Below, one piece after another: positions 43,743 through 51,968 of a DNA stretch of 64,000 bases (position 1 is the stretch's first letter; each line of letters starts with the position of its first letter). The stretch lies in NCBI GenBank assembly GCA_039029395.1, contig JBCCGG010000031.1:13573-77572 (forward strand). The letters are read 5' to 3'. The notes below the pieces were generated by a model, which saw only the letters and a list, made by a program, of their open reading frames with translations, was not told the origin of the DNA and searched no databases. Position numbers and translations under genes: made by a program. This DNA is from JBCCGG01 sp039029395. GTDB taxonomy: Bacteria; Pseudomonadota; Alphaproteobacteria; Kiloniellales; JAKSDN01.

Positions 43743-44093
43743 ATGAACGTCCTATCGAAGCGCACGACTCTCACTCAGGTGGACAGCCCCATCGAGTCGG
43801 CCATCCAAACGGTTGAAGGCGGCTCGGAGGCGAGAATCCGCGTCCTGCAGCTCGCGCACCGCCGCACCTCGGTGAGGCTAGAGGATGAGTTCCAGCAGGC
43901 CTTGGAGTGGATCGCCAAAAAAGAGGGCCTGAAGTACATGGAATTGGTGCGCGAGATCAGCCGGGTAAAGAAGCCCGAGCTCAGCCTGACCCGGGCACTG
44001 CGGGTCTTCACCGTCGAGTACTTGCTTGGCAAGGTCTCGCAGCCGCACAGAAGAAGCCGCAGCCGAAAGACGTCGTCTGGCCCCTATTTGTGA
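43743..44093 (+). CDS. Ribbon-helix-helix domain protein
   Basis: A 116-residue protein. The central part (about 40-95) resembles the RHH_4 family of small DNA-binding proteins: a strand RRTSVRLEDEFQQALEWIA followed by helices KKEGLKYMELVREISR. The tail is basic (HRRSRSRK). RHH proteins are repressors or antitoxins; no toxin gene is adjacent. Standing last in the metabolite cluster, it may modulate it, separately from the divergent LysR regulator. Confidence 0.65.
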   Translation: MNVLSKRTTLTQVDSPIESAIQTVEGGSEARIRVLQLAHRRTSVRLEDEFQQALEWIAKKEGLKYMELVREISRVKKPELSLTRALRVFTVEYLLGKVSQPHRRSRSRKTSSGPYL

Positions 44094-44224
44094 GAGGTTC
44101 GCAGGCACCGGCAAGACTGAGGGGGAGAGAATGTCGAGGCGATAGGCTGGCCTTGATCGACCGATTGTCGTAAAGGGGCAGAGATCGGAGGCTCCTCGAA
44201 CGGCTTGAAAGCGACGCAGGCGGC

Positions 44225-45163
44225 GTGCAGGTTCTTTTTATCACCTCGACCCGGATCGGCGACGCCGTGCTCTCCAGCGGGCTGCTCGACGCGTTGCTCC
44301 TGCGTCACCCAAACGCACGTCTGACGATTGCCTGCGGGCCGCTTGCCGCGCCGCTCTTCGCCGAGGTGCCGGGCTTGGAGCGTCTCCACGTGGTGCGTAA
44401 GAAACCGGGCCACCGGCATTGGCTCGAGCTTTGGCGCGCCACCGTCGGCCGGCGCTGGGATTTGGTGATCGATTTGCGCCGCTCGGGCCTAGCGTACTTC
44501 CTGCGCGCAGGCGAGCGACGGCGCCTGCCCCAGGCAAGCGGCCCAATTCATCGCGTGACACTCTTGGGCCGAGTGCTCGGTCTCGATCCCCCGCCGGCAC
44601 CGCGGCTCTGGACCAATCTTGACCATGAAGCCGCCGCTCGCGCGCTCGCGCCGGACGACAAGCCCCTGTTGGTGACGGCGCCGACCGCCAATTGGCTGGG
44701 CAAGACTTGGCCGGCGGAGCGCTTTGCCGCGCTCGCCGAGCGCCTGCTGCCGGGTGCCAGGGTGCTGGTGTGCTGCGGCCCGGGCGAAGGCTCTCAGGCC
44801 ATGCCTGTGCTGGAGGGCCTGGACGAAGGCCGCGGTCGCCTGGTGGAAGGCGAAGCGCTCCTCACCCTCTATGCCCTCTTCGCCCGAGCCCGGCTGTTCG
44901 TCGGCAATGATTCCGGCCTCATGCACTTAGCGGCCGCCGCCGGTGCCCCGACCCTCGGCCTCTTCGGGCCCAGCCCGGATGCGCTTTACGCCCCGTGGGG
45001 CCCGAATTGTGCCGTCGTGCGCACGCCCGAAAGCATGGAACAGCTGATCGGCACACCCGGATTCGACTACGACACCACCGGCTCGCTGATGACCGGCTTG
45101 ACGGTCGACACGGTGGAGCAAGCCGCCAAGGCCTTGCTCGCGCGCACGGAGAGCCCGCCATGA
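44225..45163 (+). CDS. Glycosyltransferase family 9 (heptosyltransferase-like) protein
   Basis: A 312-residue GT-B enzyme of the ADP-heptose:LPS heptosyltransferase family. MQVLFITSTRIGDAVLSSGLL is the family start, and the donor domain has TAPTANWLGKTWP and FVGNDSGLMHLAAAAGAPTLGLFGP. GTG 44225 is the only start that fits. It ends in an ATGA overlap with a second family-9 gene, so the two are translationally coupled. A role in lipopolysaccharide core or a related surface glycan is likely; the sugar is not certain. Confidence 0.87.
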   Translation: MQVLFITSTRIGDAVLSSGLLDALLLRHPNARLTIACGPLAAPLFAEVPGLERLHVVRKKPGHRHWLELWRATVGRRWDLVIDLRRSGLAYFLRAGERRRLPQASGPIHRVTLLGRVLGLDPPPAPRLWTNLDHEAAARALAPDDKPLLVTAPTANWLGKTWPAERFAALAERLLPGARVLVCCGPGEGSQAMPVLEGLDEGRGRLVEGEALLTLYALFARARLFVGNDSGLMHLAAAAGAPTLGLFGPSPDALYAPWGPNCAVVRTPESMEQLIGTPGFDYDTTGSLMTGLTVDTVEQAAKALLARTESPP

Positions 45164-46131
45164 TCGAGCGCGTGTTGGTCATCAAGCTCTCCGCCTTGGG
45201 GGACTTCGTGCTCTCGATCGGTGCCTTTCAAGCCATTCGCCGCCATCATCCCGAGGCCCGCATCACTCTGCTCACGACTGGCCCTTTCACCGGCTTGGCC
45301 GAGGCGAGTGGCTGCTTCGACCAGGTCTGGTGCGACAGCCGGCCCGGCCTGGGCCAGGTCGGCGCTTGGCTGGCGCTGGCCCGGCGCCTCAGGAGCGGAC
45401 GCTTCCAGCGGGTCTACGACCTGCAGCGCTCGGATCGTAGCGGCTGGTACTTTCGCTTGCTCGCCCGGCCGAAGCCCGAGTGGGTCGGTACGGTCTCCGG
45501 CTGCTCGCACCGCTACCGCCAGCCGGCCGGGCCGCCCCAACACATCGCGGCCCGTCAAGCCGCTCAGCTCGCCATGGCCGGCATCGAAGCGGTCCCCGCG
45601 CCGGACCTTTCTTTCCTGACGGCCGACCTCGGCAAGTTCAATTTGCCAAAGGCCTATGCCCTCCTGGTGCCCGGCGGCGCGCCCCATCGTCCGGCCAAGC
45701 GGTGGCCGGCGGCGCGTTTCGCCGAGCTCGCTCAGGTCATCGCGGAACGGGGACTCGCCCCAATCCTGCTGGGCACGGCGCCCGAGGCCAAGGCGCTGAC
45801 CGACATCGCCACCGCTTGCGCTACCGCGCACAACCTTTGCGGCGGGACCGATCTGGCGGAGATCGCAACCCTGGCCCGTCAGGCCGCCTTCGCGGTCGGC
45901 AACGACACCGGGCCCATGCATTTGATCTCGGCAGCCGGCTGTCCAGTGGTTTCGCTTTTTTCCGCCGACTCCGACCCGGCCAAGGTCGCGCCGATTGGGC
46001 CTTCGGTTGCGGTGCTCAGGCGGGACGACCTAAGCGAGCTTCCGCTCGAGGCGGTGCTCGAGGTCTTGCCAAAGATCCCCCCCTCGCCCACCTTAGACAA
46101 ACCCGGCGAAAAGGAGACCTCAACGCCATGA
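45160..46131 (+). CDS. Glycosyltransferase family 9 protein, second copy
   Basis: A 323-residue paralogue of the preceding gene. The start MIERVLVIKLSALGDFVLSI is typical of family 9. The donor domain has VPGGAPHRPAKRWPAARFAEL and AVGNDTGPMHLISAAGCPVV. It overlaps the upstream gene by 4 bases (ATGA) and the downstream ygfZ by 4 bases, forming a tightly coupled three-gene unit. Probably adds a core sugar to surface glycolipid. Confidence 0.87.
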   Translation: MIERVLVIKLSALGDFVLSIGAFQAIRRHHPEARITLLTTGPFTGLAEASGCFDQVWCDSRPGLGQVGAWLALARRLRSGRFQRVYDLQRSDRSGWYFRLLARPKPEWVGTVSGCSHRYRQPAGPPQHIAARQAAQLAMAGIEAVPAPDLSFLTADLGKFNLPKAYALLVPGGAPHRPAKRWPAARFAELAQVIAERGLAPILLGTAPEAKALTDIATACATAHNLCGGTDLAEIATLARQAAFAVGNDTGPMHLISAAGCPVVSLFSADSDPAKVAPIGPSVAVLRRDDLSELPLEAVLEVLPKIPPSPTLDKPGEKETSTP

Positions 46132-47009
46132 GTGACGCCCGCGGCCTTGTGTTGGAGAATCGCGCGGTCCTGGAAATCGCCGGCGACGACCGCGAGAGTT
46201 TCTTGCAAGGCATCGTCTCGAACGACGTAACCAGGGTGAGCGGCGACCAAGCGATCTGGTCCGCCTTCCTGACGCCCCAGGGAAAGTTCCTGCATGAATT
46301 CTGCTTGGTCGAGCACGCTGGCCTTTACCTCCTGGACTGCGAGGCAAGCCGTCTGGCCGATCTCAAGAAGCGTTTGTCCATCTACCGCCTGCGCTCAAAG
46401 GTCACGGTCGCCGACGCCAGCGAGCGCTATGGCGTGGCGGCCCTATTCGGCGCGGACACGCTCGATAAGCTGAGCTTGGACGAGAAGTCCGGCGCCGCCG
46501 CGCCCGTGGCCGGCGGAGTCGTCTTCGTAGATCCGCGCCTGGCCGCCTTGGGGGCCCGCGCCATTTTGCCCCGAGGCGAGGCGGCCGAGGTCCTGGCGCA
46601 GCAGGGATTTGCAGCGGCCAGCCAGGAGGATTACGACCGCCTGCGCATCTCTCTGGGTGTGCCCGATGGTAGCCGGGACCTGGAGGTCGACAAGGCGCTC
46701 TTGCTGGAGAGTGGCTTCGACGAGTTGGGCGGGGTCGATTGGGACAAGGGCTGCTTCCTGGGTCAGGAGCTGACTGCGCGCACCAAGTACCGGGCGCTGA
46801 TCAAAAAGCGCCTGCTGCCGGTGGAGATCTCCGGCCCCTTGCCCGAGCCCGGCACCGCGGTCATGGCCGGGGCCAAGGAGGTCGGCCAGCTGCGCTCTCG
46901 GGTCGACGGCCGAGGCCTTGCGCTGCTGCGCCTCGAGGCGCTCGACAGCGAACTCACGGCCGATGGGGCCAAACTTACTCCTGTCAAGCCAGATTGGCTT
47001 AAACTGTAG
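46128..47009 (+). CDS. ygfZ: Folate-dependent iron-sulfur assembly protein YgfZ
   Basis: A 293-residue relative of the glycine-cleavage T-protein that helps maintain or repair certain iron-sulfur enzymes using a folate. The diagnostic motif KGCFLGQELTAR (about 206-217) is present, with the conserved redox cysteine. The N-terminal segment is FLQGIVSNDV. It overlaps the upstream glycosyltransferase by 4 bases, though a functional link is not obvious, and is convergent with the 2OG oxygenase gene. Confidence 0.93.
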   Translation: MSDARGLVLENRAVLEIAGDDRESFLQGIVSNDVTRVSGDQAIWSAFLTPQGKFLHEFCLVEHAGLYLLDCEASRLADLKKRLSIYRLRSKVTVADASERYGVAALFGADTLDKLSLDEKSGAAAPVAGGVVFVDPRLAALGARAILPRGEAAEVLAQQGFAAASQEDYDRLRISLGVPDGSRDLEVDKALLLESGFDELGGVDWDKGCFLGQELTARTKYRALIKKRLLPVEISGPLPEPGTAVMAGAKEVGQLRSRVDGRGLALLRLEALDSELTADGAKLTPVKPDWLKL

Positions 47010-47012
47010 GGA

Positions 47013-47648
47013 TCACTCGCCGCCTTTTGGTGCAAGGAAGGCGTTGAAGGAAATCGAGATCCGCTCGCCGGGCCCATTGTAGGGATTGACCCAGTGATAG
47101 AGCCAGCCGGGAAAGACCGTGATCAGACCCTCGACCGGCGGTAAGCTGAGGCTCTGGCCGAAGGGCGCTTGGGGGATGCCGGCGCATTCCACACGCTCCC
47201 GAGGGTCGGAAAACTCGAGCGCGCCGGCCCGGGGCGCGGTTGGGTCGGTCTGGCCGGCGGCGACATAATAGACACCGGACCAGTGGGAATCGGCGTGGGA
47301 ATGGCGGGTGTGATAGGCGCCTTGTCGGCAGACATTGGCCCAGGCGTGCAGGCGCACATCGAACTGCCGGCCCTTGACGTCACAGGTCGCCCGGATCATG
47401 TGGCCGAGCGCCTCGTGGATAGCCTGAGTGAGGGGCTGGACCTCCGGAACCGGCCAGGTCAAGAGGTCGTCCTGGGACTGCCAGCCCCCTTGATTGCTTT
47501 TTTCGCGCCCGGGGCCTTCGATTTCGCGCGCCAATATCGCCGACTTGAGGCCAGGATTGATCGCGCTGGCTTGGGCGGCCGTAACCCGCAGGATCGGCGT
47601 CGCAAAGGCCATTGAAAGATCTTGCTCCGGACGGAACTCCACGTGCAT
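47013..47648 (-). CDS. Putative 2-oxoglutarate/Fe(II) oxygenase (TIGR02466-like)
   Basis: A 211-residue protein with the cupin-type iron triad: His in YHTRHSHADSHWSGVYYV, the acidic residue in the same segment, and the distal His in FPGWLYHWVNPY, followed by RISISFN with the 2-oxoglutarate-binding arginine. The start has LSMAFATPILRV as in the family. Substrates of these proteins are unknown; phage and bacterial copies are thought to hydroxylate proteins or small molecules. The gene is convergent with ygfZ, a gap of only 3 bases. Confidence 0.8.
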   Translation of the reverse strand: MHVEFRPEQDLSMAFATPILRVTAAQASAINPGLKSAILAREIEGPGREKSNQGGWQSQDDLLTWPVPEVQPLTQAIHEALGHMIRATCDVKGRQFDVRLHAWANVCRQGAYHTRHSHADSHWSGVYYVAAGQTDPTAPRAGALEFSDPRERVECAGIPQAPFGQSLSLPPVEGLITVFPGWLYHWVNPYNGPGERISISFNAFLAPKGGE

Positions 47649-47733
47649 CGCTTAGTATTTCCCAGCAATCCTTGTGAGAGGGTTCGGCTCCCCTCTTCCT
47701 AGTGGACCGCCGGGATGAAGTCGAGGGGCGATC

Positions 47734-47907
47734 TTAGCGAGAAAAGATCCGTGCGATGCGGCGCCCGAAGGCCTCGGCCCGTTCGACCAAGCGAAGGGCA
47801 AAGACGCTCACGCCGCCAAAGGTCCCGCCATTGAGAGAGACGAAATGAGGCGCGGGCTTTTGCTCGATCTTGTTGGTCATACGGCGCAATCCGGTGGTGG
47901 TGGTCAT
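47734..47907 (-). CDS. Small basic protein of unknown function
   Basis: A 57-residue protein starting MTTTTGLRRM with a GGAGGACACC ribosome-binding site. It has a Gly-rich middle (LNGGTFGGVSVF) and a basic amphipathic end (AFGRRIARIFSR). I do not recognise the family. It follows a DUF1127 gene by 61 bases on the same strand. Small proteins with similar arginine-rich ends often accompany DUF1127 genes, so a shared role is inferred. Confidence 0.55.
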   Translation of the reverse strand: MTTTTGLRRMTNKIEQKPAPHFVSLNGGTFGGVSVFALRLVERAEAFGRRIARIFSR

Positions 47908-47968
47908 GGTGTCCTCCATAGGTTGGCCGCCGGTGGGCGGTTGGGGTTGAAGAAAAAGGTCCAGAGTG

Positions 47969-48193
47969 TCAGGCGATCCAGAACGGCTTGTTGGCCTCGA
48001 ACTTGGCTTCGCCCGAGCTGATGCCCATGTCGCGCAGCAGGGCGCCGTCGACTTTGGCGAGCTCCCGGCGCTGACGGCGCCGCGTGGTCCAAGCCTTGAA
48101 GGTCGCGATCAGGCGGTCGATCGGTGCATCGCCCCGCCGGACGCGCGCATCGTCTGTAGCGGCATTGGCGTAGAGATAGGCGAGCGCTTCCAT
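47969..48193 (-). CDS. DUF1127-domain small protein
   Basis: A 74-residue protein. The DUF1127 signature is RRQRRELAKVDGALLRDMGIS followed by acidic residues and KPFW near the C-terminus. Known members are small Arg-rich proteins linked to RNA turnover, stress and phosphate responses in alphaproteobacteria. ATG 48193 is preferred to 48211 because a GAGGAG site lies 10 bases before it. It is divergent from a LysR gene, which may control it through the palindrome at 48284-48304. Confidence 0.8.
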   Translation of the reverse strand: MEALAYLYANAATDDARVRRGDAPIDRLIATFKAWTTRRRQRRELAKVDGALLRDMGISSGEAKFEANKPFWIA

Positions 48194-48283
48194 TTCGAAA
48201 ATTCTCCTCATTCGACAGTTTCAGGAAGAGGGAAGCTTTCTTTCTAACCCTCTGTTGAATAATAGCTAATTCGCATTGTTTAC

Positions 48284-48304
48284 GATTTCAAACTATGATA
48301 AATC
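48284..48304. promoter_or_regulatory. Probable LysR box: GATTT-N11-AAATC
   Basis: A palindrome with the T-N11-A form preferred by LysR regulators, 34 bases upstream of the LysR ATG and about 91 bases upstream of the divergent DUF1127 start. It is in an AT-rich spacer and is well placed for divergent control. Confidence 0.5.
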
Positions 48305-48338
48305 ACGTCTCGGATCAGATTTCCTGATGTGAATTGTC

Positions 48339-49274
48339 ATGACCAGACGCCTTCCACCGCTCAATGGCCTGCGCGCCTTCGAAGCCGCGGCGCGCCACAT
48401 GTCCTTCACCACCGCAGCCGAGGAGCTGCACGTCACACAGGCCGCGATCAGCCGTCAGGTGAAGCTGTTGGAGGAGCATCTGGGCGCCGATCTGTTTCGC
48501 CGCTACAACCGCCGGCTCGAGCTGACCGATGGCGGCCGGGCCTATTTCCTGGTGCTACGCCACGCCTTCAATCACATGGACCTGGCGACCAAGCAGCTGT
48601 TTCCGGAAAGCGACGACACAACGCTGAAGGTCTCGGTCCTGAACTCCCTGGCGCAGAAGTGGCTGCTCCCGCGCCTGAGCGACTTTCAGGCCCGCGCGCC
48701 CAACATCGAAGTTCTACTCTCCGCCTCGGACCGCTTAGTGGACTTTTCCCGCGAGGACTTCCACATCGCCCTGCGCTACGGCGCCGGTGGCTATCGGGGC
48801 TTGGAGGTCCAGCGGCTGATGACCGACAAGGTCTTCCCGGTCTGCTCGCCACGGCTGCTCGAAGGCGACGTTCCGCTGCGGGCGCCCAAGGATCTGGCCA
48901 ACCACGCCCTGCTGCACGACATTTTAGGCGCGCGCAACGAGGATATGCAGCACTGGGGCCGTTGGCTGACCGCGGCCGGTGCAGCCGAGGTCGACCACAC
49001 CCGTGGGCCCGCCTTCAATCAGCTGGGCATGATCCTGGCCGCGGCGGTCGACGGCCAGGGGGTCGCGTTGGGCCGCCTGTCCCTGACCGCCGACGACCTG
49101 GCGGCCGGGCACCTGGTCTGCCCCTTCGGTCCGGTGCTCGACGCCCGCTACGCCACCTACATGGTCTCCCCGGCCAGCACCGTGGATCTTCCCAAGGTGC
49201 GGCTGTTTCGGGAGTGGTTGCTGGAGGAGGCGGCGAAAACGATGGCCCAGACGGCCGCGTTGCCGGAAGGCTAG
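48339..49274 (+). CDS. LysR-family regulator (GcvA type)
   Basis: A 311-residue regulator with an N-terminal winged helix (about 3-63, LPPLNGLRAFEAAARHMSF, TQAAISRQVKLLEEHL) and a substrate-binding domain (about 92-300). It belongs to the same GcvA branch as the regulator at 36.8 kb. It is divergent from the DUF1127 gene and its stop overlaps the convergent meaB gene by 4 bases. Its target is probably the divergent small-protein genes; the effector is unknown. Confidence 0.9.
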   Translation: MTRRLPPLNGLRAFEAAARHMSFTTAAEELHVTQAAISRQVKLLEEHLGADLFRRYNRRLELTDGGRAYFLVLRHAFNHMDLATKQLFPESDDTTLKVSVLNSLAQKWLLPRLSDFQARAPNIEVLLSASDRLVDFSREDFHIALRYGAGGYRGLEVQRLMTDKVFPVCSPRLLEGDVPLRAPKDLANHALLHDILGARNEDMQHWGRWLTAAGAAEVDHTRGPAFNQLGMILAAAVDGQGVALGRLSLTADDLAAGHLVCPFGPVLDARYATYMVSPASTVDLPKVRLFREWLLEEAAKTMAQTAALPEG

Positions 49275-50179
49275 CCGAGCGCCGCCAGCTTCGCGAAGGG
49301 ACTTTGGCCGGGCGCCAGGGTTACGGGGCCTAGGCGCTTTTCACCTTCTCGGCCATAGCGCTCGCGCAGCCCCTGGCCCAGCCAGTCGTCCGCCTGGGTC
49401 TGGCGCAGACGGGTCAAGCGATCCCCTTGGCACAGAAAGTCCCAGTGCTTGTCGAGTTTCTCGACGAGCCCCTCGAGGCCTTGGCCGGCCTGGACCGAGA
49501 GACTCTGGACCGCGACCGGCCAGTCTCGGCCAGCAGCGGTTAGGCCCAACGCCGATCTGAGGTCGGAAAGCGCATGCTTGGCCGGTGTACCCAGGTCTGC
49601 TTTCGTGACCACGGCGATATCCGGGATCTCGACGATCCCGGCCTTCATGAACTGCAGGGAATCGCCCGAGGCTGGCTGGACGCAAAACACCACCGTGTCC
49701 GCGACTCCGGCGACGTCGGTCTCCGACTGGCCAACGCCAACGGTTTCGATCAGCACCCGGTCGAAGACCGCGCGCATCACCACCATGGCCGCCACGGTGA
49801 GCTCTGCAAGGCCGCCAAGGCGATCCCGCGCGGCCATGGAGCGCACGAAGAGCCCCGGGTCCTCGGGGTCGCCTTTGAGCCGCAGGCGATCGCCCAGCAG
49901 CGCGCCGCCCGAGCGCCGGGAGGAAGGATCGACCGCGATCACGCCCAGGCGCTCGCCGCGCGCCCGCAGGTGGCGGATCAAAGCGCCCAGGAGGCTCGAC
50001 TTGCCGACCCCCGGCGGCCCGGTCAGGCCGATCACCTGGGCGCGCGGCGCCTGGTAAGCGGCGTCCAGCAACGCCAGGGTGTCGGCGCGCTCCGGAAAGC
50101 GCTCGAGCTGGGCCAGGGCGCGCGCCAAGGCGGCCTTGTCATCGAGCGCAGCGAGCGGGCTATCTACGGTCTGTTCCAT
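49271..50179 (-). CDS. meaB: G-protein chaperone MeaB of methylmalonyl-CoA mutase
   Basis: A 302-residue GTPase that guards and reloads the cobalamin cofactor of methylmalonyl-CoA mutase. The P-loop is GPPGVGKSS (about 56-64). Switch and recognition motifs are VDPSSRRSGGALLGDR, ETVGVGQSETDV and a VVTKAD base motif. The start is ATG 50179, or GTG one codon earlier. No mutase subunit gene is nearby, so its partner is elsewhere. Confidence 0.93.
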   Translation of the reverse strand: MEQTVDSPLAALDDKAALARALAQLERFPERADTLALLDAAYQAPRAQVIGLTGPPGVGKSSLLGALIRHLRARGERLGVIAVDPSSRRSGGALLGDRLRLKGDPEDPGLFVRSMAARDRLGGLAELTVAAMVVMRAVFDRVLIETVGVGQSETDVAGVADTVVFCVQPASGDSLQFMKAGIVEIPDIAVVTKADLGTPAKHALSDLRSALGLTAAGRDWPVAVQSLSVQAGQGLEGLVEKLDKHWDFLCQGDRLTRLRQTQADDWLGQGLRERYGREGEKRLGPVTLAPGQSPFAKLAALG

Positions 50180-50219
50180 CACGTCCTGCTGGTGGCAGGC
50201 CCGGTCGTCTAGGTCAAGT

Positions 50220-50936
50220 CTAGTCGGCGATCAGGCCCTCGCCTTCCAGCACCGCGAAGAATTCATCCCGGGTCATGCCCGGCGCGATCTTCGGGTGGTA
50301 GAGCAGAGCGAGAACGGCGAGCATCTCGGCGCGGGTTGTTTCGTCGAGCGGCGCGGGGCTGAGCGCGAGGGCGGGCGTGTACATGAGGCCGGCCGAGATC
50401 ATCAGGCCGCGGAACAGGCAGTCCTCCATGAGCGTCCCGGACAGGTCCTCCCGGGCGATAATCTGGGCGGTCGCAACGATGTGGTCACGGTCCCGATAGG
50501 GAATGTTCGGCAGGGCGAAGCAGCCGGCCGCTTGGGCATGGGCGTGATAGTCTTCCAGGCCGACCAGTGGGCCGTGGGCCATCTGGAAATCGAAAAAATC
50601 GCCGCTGACCGCGAGAGTCATGTTCGGCCAGTCGTAGCCGCCCCGGTTGAGCTCCTCCATGGGCGGCAATAGGAAGATCCGCCGCTCGCCCATGGCCTCG
50701 CTCTCATTGATCGCCTCTGCCAGACGCGCGAGCGCCGGGCGTTCCTGCTCCCGGTAGAGGATGAAGATCAAGTCCGTATCCCAGCGATAGACCTTGTCGC
50801 CGATCTTGTAGACGCCGGTGTCCGGCAAGAAGAGGTACTTCTCGACCACGGCGCGCGGCACCGGCTCGGTGGCGGCAATCACAAACGGCCAGAAGATTGC
50901 CAGCAGCGGCAAAAAGAGCCATCGACGAGAGATCAC
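50220..50936 (-). CDS. Exported protein of unknown function, possibly DUF2927-like
   Basis: A 238-residue protein with an N-terminal signal sequence (about 1-22, LFLPLLAIFWPFVIAATEP). The mature part alternates predicted strands and helices, with YKIGDKVYRWDTDLIFILY at the start and CLFRGLMISAGLMY later, which faintly recall DUF2927 secreted proteins. That match is weak. It is 40 bases upstream of meaB on the same strand, so it may be co-transcribed. Function unknown. Confidence 0.6.
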   Translation of the reverse strand: MISRRWLFLPLLAIFWPFVIAATEPVPRAVVEKYLFLPDTGVYKIGDKVYRWDTDLIFILYREQERPALARLAEAINESEAMGERRIFLLPPMEELNRGGYDWPNMTLAVSGDFFDFQMAHGPLVGLEDYHAHAQAAGCFALPNIPYRDRDHIVATAQIIAREDLSGTLMEDCLFRGLMISAGLMYTPALALSPAPLDETTRAEMLAVLALLYHPKIAPGMTRDEFFAVLEGEGLIAD

Positions 50937-51026
50937 GATTCCTCCATGTCATCCAATCTACACCAAGTACGTTGGGCGGCAATTTGCTAATCTCGACCAA
51001 CGGCAGATTGGCGGGAGGTGAGACTC

Positions 51027-51968
51027 GTGAGCAAGATTGAGCAAGACGCGCGGCTCAACCGGCGGCTCATCCACGACAAGCCGGGCCGCCGTTTCCATGC
51101 TAATGACGATGCCCGCTGGGGCGAGCTGATCCTGCCGGCGCCGGACGAGGGCCCGGCCAAGAGTGAGAACGGTCTGCGCATCCTGGCGATCGCCAGCTCG
51201 ATCCACGGCTTGCGCCTGGTCAAAACCCTGGTCGGCTACGAGCAGCGCCACCCGGAGCGAATTTCCCTGGTCGGCCTGGTGACCGACGACCCGGTCAACG
51301 CGGACGCCAGGATCGGCGCGGGAAAGCGCATGTGGCGCTATCTGGACTCAGAGCAGCGGCTCCAAGTCGAGACGGCAACTGTCGAGGCGGCGCTCTGTTT
51401 CGGTGTGCCGGTCTATAGCGGGGAGATCAAGGTGGACTGGTTTCGCCGCCAGGCCGCCCGCTGGCGCCCGGACGTGATCCTGGTCTGCGTCTTCGGTCAG
51501 GTGATCGACCGACCGATCATCGAGCTTCCGTCCGGTGGTATCTACAACTTTCACCCCTCGGACCTGGCCCACCACCACGGCGCCGGTCCGGCCCCGGTCG
51601 AGGAGCTGGCGACACGCGATGCCCGCACCACGGTCTGGACCGTCCACCAAGTCTCGACGGAGGTCGACGCTGGCCAGATTGTCGGCCAATCACCGCCGAT
51701 CAACGTGCGGGGCCAAGAAGGCGATTTGCCGGAAGATCCTTGGATCATCTACCAAAAGATGGTTGACCCCCTGGGCTACATGACCTTCTTTGTGATCGAT
51801 GCCCTAGCCAAAAGACACGCACACGGCGAAGCTGGCCCGCTCGAACGGCTGGACTTTGAGGAGCTTGTTCCGCCAGCCGTTAAAGCGCGCTTCATGGCGC
51901 CGATCGTGGATCAGGATCTCAAGAGCGTGCTCGGCGATCCGGACCCTGCCCTTTTCGATCTGACCTAA
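51027..51968 (+). CDS. Formyltransferase-like protein (methionyl-tRNA formyltransferase superfamily)
   Basis: A 313-residue protein related to 10-formyltetrahydrofolate-using enzymes. The catalytic Asn-His pair appears in IYNFHPSDLAHHHGAG and the Asp in TEVDAGQIVGQ, so the N-H-D triad is complete. The N-terminal half has ILAIASSIHGLRLVKTL. It lacks the C-terminal tRNA-binding domain of Fmt. The acceptor could be an amino sugar, amino acid or nucleotide. GTG 51027 is chosen because GGAGG lies 8 bases upstream. It overlaps the convergent membrane-protein gene by 4 bases. Confidence 0.75.
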   Translation: MSKIEQDARLNRRLIHDKPGRRFHANDDARWGELILPAPDEGPAKSENGLRILAIASSIHGLRLVKTLVGYEQRHPERISLVGLVTDDPVNADARIGAGKRMWRYLDSEQRLQVETATVEAALCFGVPVYSGEIKVDWFRRQAARWRPDVILVCVFGQVIDRPIIELPSGGIYNFHPSDLAHHHGAGPAPVEELATRDARTTVWTVHQVSTEVDAGQIVGQSPPINVRGQEGDLPEDPWIIYQKMVDPLGYMTFFVIDALAKRHAHGEAGPLERLDFEELVPPAVKARFMAPIVDQDLKSVLGDPDPALFDLT

